64,000 bases of DNA from an uncultured Aurantimonas sp. (GTDB lineage: Bacteria; Pseudomonadota; Alphaproteobacteria; Rhizobiales; Rhizobiaceae), in the NCBI GenBank assembly GCA_947488615.1, contig CANKZU010000002.1, forward strand, positions 62,001 to 126,000. The letters are read 5' to 3'. Each line of letters opens with the position of its first letter. Positions within the stretch are counted from its first letter, which is position 1. Under the pieces are notes generated by a model, which did not search any database, was not told the DNA's origin, and saw only the letters and a program-made list of their open reading frames with translations. Position numbers and translations under genes: made by a program. Of this stretch, positions 58,471 to 64,000 are shown piece by piece.

Positions 58471-60036
58471 ATGCCGGAAGACCTGGTCGCAGAAGCGCTG
58501 CCCACACCGGCGCGTGAGGTCAAGCGCGGCGGCCGCGCGGCGCGGCGCGAACAGCGCGCGCACCATCAAATTGCGGGTCCGGCCTATATCCAGCGGCAGA
58601 TCCCCTACTACGACATTCTGTCGGAAGAGGGCCTTGAGCGGATCGAGGCGACGGCGGACAGCATCCTCGCCGAAATCGGCATCGAGTTTCGCGGCGACCC
58701 GGCGGCGATCGACCATTGGAAACGCGCCGGCGCCGGGATCGAGGGGGACCGCGTCAGGTTCGAGCCGGGCATGCTGCAGGAGTTGTGCGCGACGGCGCCG
58801 CCGCATTTCATCCAGCACGCCCGCAACCCGGCCAACAGCGTCAAGATCGGCGATGGCTCGATCGTCTTCGCGCCGGCCTATGGCTCGCCCTTCGTCATGG
58901 ATCTCGATCGCGGCCGGCGCTACGGCACGCTGGAGGACTTCCGCAACTTCATCAAGCTGGCCCAGTCGAGCCCCTGGCTGCACCATTCGGGCGGAACGAT
59001 CTGCGAGCCGGTCGACGTGCCCGTGAACAAACGCCATCTCGACATGGTCTACAGCCATCTGCGCTATTCCGACCGGCCGTTCATGGGCTCGATCACCGCC
59101 GAGGAGCGGGCCGAGGATTCGATCGACATGGCGCGGCTGGTCTTCGGCGCAGGCTTCGTCGACGAAAACTGCGTGATTCTGGGCAACGTCAACGTCAATT
59201 CGCCGCTGGTCTGGGACGGCACGATGACCAAGGCGATCCGCGCCTATGCGCGGGCCAATCAGGCGCCGGTGATCGTCCCCTTCATCCTCGGCGGGGCGAT
59301 GGGACCGGTGACCAGCGCCGGCGCGATCGCCCAGGCCCATGCCGAGACGCTGGCCGGCATCGCCCTCGGCCAGCTCGAGCGCAAGGGCTCGCCCGGCATC
59401 TACGGCAATTTCCTCTCGTCGATGTCGCTCAGGTCCGGCTCGCCGACCTTCGGCACGCCGGAGCCGGCGATCGGCAGTCAGGTGGTCGGCCAGCTCGCCC
59501 GCCGCCGCAAGCTGCCGCTCAGATGCTCGGGCAGTTTCACCACGTCGAAGGTCCCCGACGCCCAGGCGATGCACGAGGCGACGATGTCGATGCTCGCCGC
59601 CGTGCATTGCGGGGCGAACTTCCTGCTGCATTCGGCCGGCTTCCTCGACGGGCTGTTGTCGATGTCCTACGAAAAGTTCGTCATGGACGCCGATTTTTGC
59701 GGTGCGCTGCACACCTATTGCAAGGGCATCGTCGTCGACGACAACCAGCTCGCCCTCGACGGTTTTCGCGAGGTCGGGCCGGGCAACCACTTCTTCGGCT
59801 GCGCCCACACCATCGCCAATTACGAGACGGCTTTCTGGGATTCGGAGATGGCCGACAACGAGAATTTCGAAAAATGGGAGCTGGACGGCTCGGTCGACGC
59901 GGCGGGCCGCGCCAACAAGCGCTGGAAGACGATGCTGGCCGAATACGAGGCGCCACCGATCGACCCCGGTATCGACGAGGCGCTGCGCGATTTCATCGAT
60001 CGCAAGAAGCGCTCGATGGAGGACGCATGGTACTGA
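58471..60036 (+). CDS. MttB-family (trimethylamine methyltransferase-like) protein, non-pyrrolysine
   Basis: A 521-residue TIM-barrel protein of the MttB superfamily. It is read without any in-frame TAG, so it is of the non-pyrrolysine type. Such proteins demethylate quaternary amines such as glycine betaine, proline betaine or carnitine, passing the methyl group to a corrinoid. Seen are RQIPYYDILSEEGLERIE, the barrel segments LHHSGGTICEPVDVPVNKRHL and GNFLSSMSLRSGSPTFGTPEP, and the C-terminal MLAEYEAPPIDPGIDEAL. The start is ATG 58471 with AAGGAGG six bases upstream. A demethylase-like flavoenzyme lies downstream. No corrinoid protein gene is present. Confidence 0.85.
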   Translation: MPEDLVAEALPTPAREVKRGGRAARREQRAHHQIAGPAYIQRQIPYYDILSEEGLERIEATADSILAEIGIEFRGDPAAIDHWKRAGAGIEGDRVRFEPGMLQELCATAPPHFIQHARNPANSVKIGDGSIVFAPAYGSPFVMDLDRGRRYGTLEDFRNFIKLAQSSPWLHHSGGTICEPVDVPVNKRHLDMVYSHLRYSDRPFMGSITAEERAEDSIDMARLVFGAGFVDENCVILGNVNVNSPLVWDGTMTKAIRAYARANQAPVIVPFILGGAMGPVTSAGAIAQAHAETLAGIALGQLERKGSPGIYGNFLSSMSLRSGSPTFGTPEPAIGSQVVGQLARRRKLPLRCSGSFTTSKVPDAQAMHEATMSMLAAVHCGANFLLHSAGFLDGLLSMSYEKFVMDADFCGALHTYCKGIVVDDNQLALDGFREVGPGNHFFGCAHTIANYETAFWDSEMADNENFEKWELDGSVDAAGRANKRWKTMLAEYEAPPIDPGIDEALRDFIDRKKRSMEDAWY

Positions 60037-60062
60037 ATGGCATCCGCTCGGCCGCGCAGCCG

Positions 60063-60374
60063 TCAGGCCGCGCGGGGACGGATCTGTTCGATCTCGGCAG
60101 GGTCGAGCCGGGCGAGATCGTACTGACCTTGGAGGTTGATCCAGAACTGCGCCGAGGTGCCGAAATACCGGGCCAGCCGCGCTGCGGTGTCCGCAGTGAT
60201 GCCGCGCTGTTCCCGGACGATCTTTTCGATCCGGTCGCGGGGGACTTTCAATTCCCTGGCGAGCGAGGTGGCCGTCAAGCCGTAGTCGGGGAGAAAGTCC
60301 TCGCGCAGAATCTCACCCGGATGGATCGGCCGCGGCCGACCGGTGTCAGTGATAGTCGACGATTTCGACATCAT
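60063..60374 (-). CDS. higA: HigA-type antitoxin
   Basis: A 103-residue XRE antitoxin with the entry RPIHPGEILREDFLPDYGLTATSLARELKVPRDRIEKIVR and GITADTAARLARYFGTSAQFWINLQGQYDL, standard for the HigA/VapI family. It binds and neutralises HigB and represses the operon. Start ATG 60374 follows GGAGACGCGT and lies inside the end of higB, so toxin and antitoxin are translationally coupled, with toxin first as usual for hig. Confidence 0.88.
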   Translation of the reverse strand: MMSKSSTITDTGRPRPIHPGEILREDFLPDYGLTATSLARELKVPRDRIEKIVREQRGITADTAARLARYFGTSAQFWINLQGQYDLARLDPAEIEQIRPRAA

Positions 60375-60627
60375 ACGCGTCTCCATTCGCCCAGACGAAA
60401 CAGATGCGCCACTGGCGGTTTATTCTGATGCTGTGCTGGCCCCTTCGATCGCCTGAAAGTGCTTCCAGCCTGTTGGACGGCGGCACAGCGAGATCCTTCA
60501 GGCCGGTCGCCGCGTCAATCTGCGCCAAACGACGCTGGGCGCGGGAGACGAGATCGGCCGGAAAGCCCTTGGACATCCGGCCCGTCCGGATATCCGCTAC
60601 CCGCTTGTCCCGCGTCGATTTAATCAC
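60346..60627 (-). CDS. higB: HigB/RelE-type toxin
   Basis: A 93-residue RelE-superfamily mRNA interferase. Segments IKSTRDKRVADI, ARRRLAQIDAATGL (read as QRRLAQIDAATGLKDL), NRLEALSGDRRGQHSIRINRQWRICF and GDAYDVEIVDYH match HigB; the Arg/Trp-rich RINRQWRICF is the ribosome-facing active surface. Start is GTG 60627. The module sits between the MttB-like gene and the demethylase, antisense to both, which suggests insertion. Confidence 0.88.
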   Translation of the reverse strand: MIKSTRDKRVADIRTGRMSKGFPADLVSRAQRRLAQIDAATGLKDLAVPPSNRLEALSGDRRGQHSIRINRQWRICFVWANGDAYDVEIVDYH

Positions 60628-60654
60628 GCGGGAAGTGTATCCTCATGCGATACA

Positions 60655-60780
60655 GATGGCAACTGCGCCGTCCAGAAAGCGATCACGCGCTGGGCGGCGC
60701 ATTTTGCCGATAACGGGCCGATCAGCCATTTCCGCGATCCGGCCAATCCCGGCCGCTATCGCCGGCTCCCGCTCCACTGA
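60655..60780 (+). pseudogene. C-terminal remnant upstream of the demethylase gene
   Basis: A 41-codon frame without a start, reading DGNCAVQKAITRWAAHFADN, then GPISHFRDPANPGRYRRLPLH and a TGA at 60778. The composition looks like a real protein end. The higBA module begins 28 bp upstream on the other strand and may have removed the rest. I do not recognise the family. Confidence 0.35.
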
Positions 60781-60797
60781 ATGATGCGTCGAGGCCC

Positions 60798-62840
60798 ATG
60801 ACCAACGATCCGCTGCTCCAGCCCTTCCAGCTCAAGCACCTGACGCTGAAGAACCGGGTGATGTCGACCGCGCACGAGCCGTCCTATTCCGAGGACGGCA
60901 TGCCGAAGGAGCGCTATCGCGCCTATCACGTCGAAAAGGCCAAGGGCGGCATCGCGCTGACGATGACCGCCGGCTCGGCGCTGGTCTCGCCGGATTCGCC
61001 CGCCGCCTTCGGCAATCTCCACGCCTATAAGGACGAGATCGTCCCGCATCTGCGCCGGCTCGCCGACGAATGCCATGAACACGGCGCGGCGGTGATGATC
61101 CAGATCACCCATCTCGGACGGCGCACCGGCTGGAACAGGGGCGACTGGCTGCCGGTCCTGTCCGCCTCGCCGATCCGCGAGCCTGCCCACCGCGCCTTTC
61201 CAAAGGAAGCCGAGGACTGGGATCTGGAGCGGATCGCCGCCGACTATGGCGCGGCGGCCGAACGCATGCGGGCGGCGGGCCTCGACGGCATCGAAATCGA
61301 GGCCTATGGCCATCTTCTCGATTCCTTCTGGTCGCCGGCGACCAACCGCCGCGACGACGAGCATGGCGGCTCGCTCGACAACCGGTTGCGCTTTACCTGG
61401 ATGGTGGTCGAGGCGGTGCGCAAGGCCGTCGGATCGGATTTCATCGTCGGCATCCGCATGGTCGCCGACGAAGCCTGGGAGATCGGCTTGTCGAAGGCCG
61501 AGGGGATCGAGATCGCGCGGCGGCTGGTCGGCTCCGGCAAGATCGACTTCATCAACGTCATTCGTGGCCATATCGACCACGACAAGGATTTGACCGACGT
61601 CATCCCGATCCAGGGAATGCCGGCCTCGCCGCATCTCGATTTTGCCGGCGAGGTCCGGGCCGCGACGCGCTATCCGGTGTTTCACGCCGCGCGCATCGCC
61701 GACGTCGCGACGGCCCGCCACGCGGTGGCCGCAGGCAAGCTCGACATGGTCGGTATGACCCGCGCCCATCTCGCCGATCCGCACATCGTCAGGAAGATCA
61801 TCGTCGGCGAGGAACAGCGCATCCGCCCCTGTGTCGGTGCCACCTACTGTCTCGACCGCATCTATGAGGGCGGCGAGGCGCTGTGCATCCACAACGGCTC
61901 CACGGGTCGCGAGCTGGAATTTCCGCATATTACGCCGCGGGGCGTCGGCGGCGGACGCAAGGTTGTTGTGGTCGGCGCGGGGCCGGCTGGGCTGGAAGCC
62001 GCGCGCGTTCTGGCCGAGCGGGGCGAGAGGGTCGTCGTGCTGGAAGCCTCCGGCGCGGCGGGCGGCCAGGTGCTGCTCGCCGCGCGCAATCCGCGCCGGC
62101 GCGAATTGGCCGGGATCATCGACTGGCGGCTCGCCGAACTTGACCGGCTTGGCGTCGACATCCGATATAACGTCTTCGCCGAAGCCGACGACGTTCTGGC
62201 GCAGCAGCCGGACATCGTCGTCATCGCGACGGGCGGACTGCCGCAGAACCCGGCGCTGGAGGAGGGCGACGATCTCGTCCTGTCGAGCTGGGACATCCTG
62301 TCCGGCGCGGTGAAGCCGGAGGGGCCGGTGCTGCTCTTCGACGACAATGGCGGTCATCAGGGCATGAGCGCGGCGGAGATGATCGCCAAGGCGGGCGCGG
62401 CGCTCGAAATCGTCTCGCCCGAACGCTTCTTCGCGCCGGAGATCGGCGGCATGAACCACGTGCCCTACGCCAGGGCCTTTGCCGCGCATGGCGTGACGGT
62501 GACGATCAACAAGCGGCTGAAGGCGGTAAGGCGGGACGGCAATGGTTTGGTCGCGGTTCTCGGGTCGGACTTCGACCCCGGCCACAGGGCGGAGCGGGCG
62601 GTACGGCAGGTGGTCGTCGAGCACGGCACGACGGCGATGGACGACCTCTATCACGCGCTGAAGCCGGCCTCGCGCAATCGCGGCGCGGTCGACTATGGCG
62701 CGCTGATCGCCCGGAGGCAGCCACTGCCGGTCCGCGATCCCGAAGCACGCTATGCGCTGGTGCGGATCGGCGACGCGATTGCGTCGCGCAATATCCACGC
62801 GGCGATCTACGACGGCTTGCGCTACGGCCGGCTGATTTAA
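60798..62840 (+). CDS. Old-yellow-enzyme/FAD fusion demethylase (N-methylproline or dimethylglycine demethylase-like)
   Basis: A 680-residue trimethylamine-dehydrogenase-type protein. An N-terminal FMN barrel (TLKNRVMSTAHEPSYSEDG, QITHLGRRTGWNRGDW, EIEAYGHLLDSFWSPATNRRDDEHGGSLDNR) is followed by the iron-sulfur site CVGATYC...CIHN near residue 345. After it comes an FAD/NAD Rossmann domain (VVVVGAGPAGLEAARVLAERG near residue 390). The overall form matches stachydrine/N-methylproline demethylase (StcD/HpbA) and DgcA. Three cluster cysteines are visible; the second position of the usual CxxCxxC is Ala. With the MttB-like gene it suggests betaine demethylation. Confidence 0.85.
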   Translation: MTNDPLLQPFQLKHLTLKNRVMSTAHEPSYSEDGMPKERYRAYHVEKAKGGIALTMTAGSALVSPDSPAAFGNLHAYKDEIVPHLRRLADECHEHGAAVMIQITHLGRRTGWNRGDWLPVLSASPIREPAHRAFPKEAEDWDLERIAADYGAAAERMRAAGLDGIEIEAYGHLLDSFWSPATNRRDDEHGGSLDNRLRFTWMVVEAVRKAVGSDFIVGIRMVADEAWEIGLSKAEGIEIARRLVGSGKIDFINVIRGHIDHDKDLTDVIPIQGMPASPHLDFAGEVRAATRYPVFHAARIADVATARHAVAAGKLDMVGMTRAHLADPHIVRKIIVGEEQRIRPCVGATYCLDRIYEGGEALCIHNGSTGRELEFPHITPRGVGGGRKVVVVGAGPAGLEAARVLAERGERVVVLEASGAAGGQVLLAARNPRRRELAGIIDWRLAELDRLGVDIRYNVFAEADDVLAQQPDIVVIATGGLPQNPALEEGDDLVLSSWDILSGAVKPEGPVLLFDDNGGHQGMSAAEMIAKAGAALEIVSPERFFAPEIGGMNHVPYARAFAAHGVTVTINKRLKAVRRDGNGLVAVLGSDFDPGHRAERAVRQVVVEHGTTAMDDLYHALKPASRNRGAVDYGALIARRQPLPVRDPEARYALVRIGDAIASRNIHAAIYDGLRYGRLI

Positions 62841-62855
62841 GTCCGCAAGATCACA

Positions 62856-62904
62856 GCGACCGCGCGACTCTCAGCTTGACGCCTCTCAGTTGCCGCGCGG
62901 TCGC
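62856..62904. terminator. inverted repeat between convergent genes
   Basis: GCGACCGCGCG (62856-62866) and CGCGCGGTCGC (62894-62904) form a perfect 11-bp stem with a 27-base loop, located 16 bp after the demethylase stop. No T-run follows, so it would act as a weak or factor-dependent terminator for both convergent genes. Confidence 0.45.
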
Positions 62905-62969
62905 ATGAGTGGTTGAACCTTATGCGCCAGTTCGAACCGCTTCGCTTATCTCTCCCAGAATTCGCAGAG

Positions 62970-63452
62970 CTATCTGCCGTCAAGCTCGGGGGTCGCTTTC
63001 GGCCCACCGTTCAAATCTGCGATGAGCGCTTTCATCTCGGCGATCTCGAGACGTTGCGCCTTGATGATGTCGTCGGCGAGCTTGCGAACGCGCGGGTCGG
63101 TGATGTCGGCCCGTTCGCTGGTGAGAATGGCGATGGAATGATGGGGAATCATCGCTTGCATGTAATCGACATCGTCCACCGTCACCTGGCTCCGTACCAG
63201 ATAGAGGACCGCCGCGAAGGCCAGGAAGGCGCCGACGAAGATGCCGATATTCGCACTTTTGTTCGGATACATCCCGAGCATGTAGGCGAGCATCACGACG
63301 ACCATCGTCGTTCCCATCAGCAAGGCGACGTAGGCGCGGGTCTCGCTGAAGAACGCATGATCGACGATGTCGAAGCTCGTTAGGTAGGTGATCCCGAACA
63401 TCAGAACGACGGAGGTTCCGACCATAAGGAACAGTTTTACGTAATTCGACAT
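62970..63452 (-). CDS. DUF305 domain membrane protein
   Basis: A 160-residue protein with three or four N-terminal transmembrane helices (LFLMVGTSVVLMFGITYLTSF, ALLMGTTMVVVMLAYMLGMYP, IGIFVGAFLAFAAVLYLV). A C-terminal DUF305 helix pair follows, with the signature DYMQAMIPHHSIAILTSE near residue 115. Members occur in copper-handling gene sets and may bind metal through the His/Met residues. Start ATG 63452. It follows the Cu-ATPase gene on the same strand by 75 bp, supporting a copper-resistance role. Confidence 0.87.
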   Translation of the reverse strand: MSNYVKLFLMVGTSVVLMFGITYLTSFDIVDHAFFSETRAYVALLMGTTMVVVMLAYMLGMYPNKSANIGIFVGAFLAFAAVLYLVRSQVTVDDVDYMQAMIPHHSIAILTSERADITDPRVRKLADDIIKAQRLEIAEMKALIADLNGGPKATPELDGR

Positions 63453-63527
63453 GAGGCGATTCTTCTCTTTCTCTCTGCTTCGTGGGTAGTGGACGAGTGG
63501 TTGAGCCAACCTATGAAAGGGCGGCTG

Positions 63528-64000
<473 letters not shown>

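Noticed and set aside
58471..60036. Pyrrolysine-containing MttB
   Set aside because: The frame is continuous with no in-frame TAG, so it belongs to the non-pyrrolysine branch.

Overview
The window is a GC-rich chromosomal segment of an alphaproteobacterium, most likely a member of the Hyphomicrobiales (Rhizobiales). The main evidence is the order pmbA - inositol-phosphatase family - DUF4170 - DUF374 acyltransferase - waaA - lpxK - DUF2093 - mutL, which I recall as typical of that order. Other support comes from a glycogen gene order like that of rhizobia, DUF305 next to a Cu-ATPase, a class I phosphoribulokinase, and an alphaproteobacterial direct-repeat SOS box (GAAC-N7-GAAC). A form II CO-dehydrogenase-type hydroxylase and Calvin-cycle genes suggest a mixotroph. 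No RuBisCO gene lies in the window, so that is inference. I found no rRNA, tRNA, CRISPR array or insertion sequence.

Layout. 1-327: start of a KefB-type antiporter. 452-6272: peptidase-related gene plus a tightly packed lipid A/LPS block. 6378-8234: mutL with its endonuclease motif. 8360-19119: glycogen and glucose-phosphate operon on the minus strand, transcribed pgi, glgP, glgC, glgA, pgm, glgX; glgB is not in it. 19378-20739: succinate-semialdehyde dehydrogenase family enzyme. 20906-29439: tamA-tamB, where TamB is enlarged by about eight tandem 101-residue modules. 30012-33900: coxS-coxL-coxM. 34073-36827: a radical SAM protein and a DUF4130-UdgX fusion behind an apparent LexA box. 36828-39389: cyanide-insensitive-type bd oxidase with a 45-residue TTG-start accessory protein. 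39611-44488: glycerate kinase, D-lyxose isomerase, HerA-like ATPase, type 2 IPP isomerase.

44489-48908 is the accessory zone. It has palindromic repeats, a 286-bp duplicated block carrying a GIY-YIG gene and its truncated twin, two small uncharacterised genes facing each other, an XRE-ImmA/IrrE regulator with a candidate operator, a strong terminator and a displaced copy of the cbbR 3' end. 49450-53410 resumes core metabolism: cbbR divergent from fbp-prk-(small ORF)-rpe. Next come bluB (53469-54161) and a valine-degradation operon (54338-57404). 57440-62840 holds a LysR regulator divergent from a non-pyrrolysine MttB-family methyltransferase, then a HigBA module and a stachydrine-demethylase-like flavoenzyme, which together suggest methylated-amine (betaine) catabolism. 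The window ends in a DUF305 membrane protein and the C-terminus of a copper-exporting ATPase.

The best candidates for something under-described are the SOS-boxed radical SAM/UdgX repair pair and the low-GC segment at 46.5-48.3 kb. I do not see a complete novel defence or biosynthetic system.
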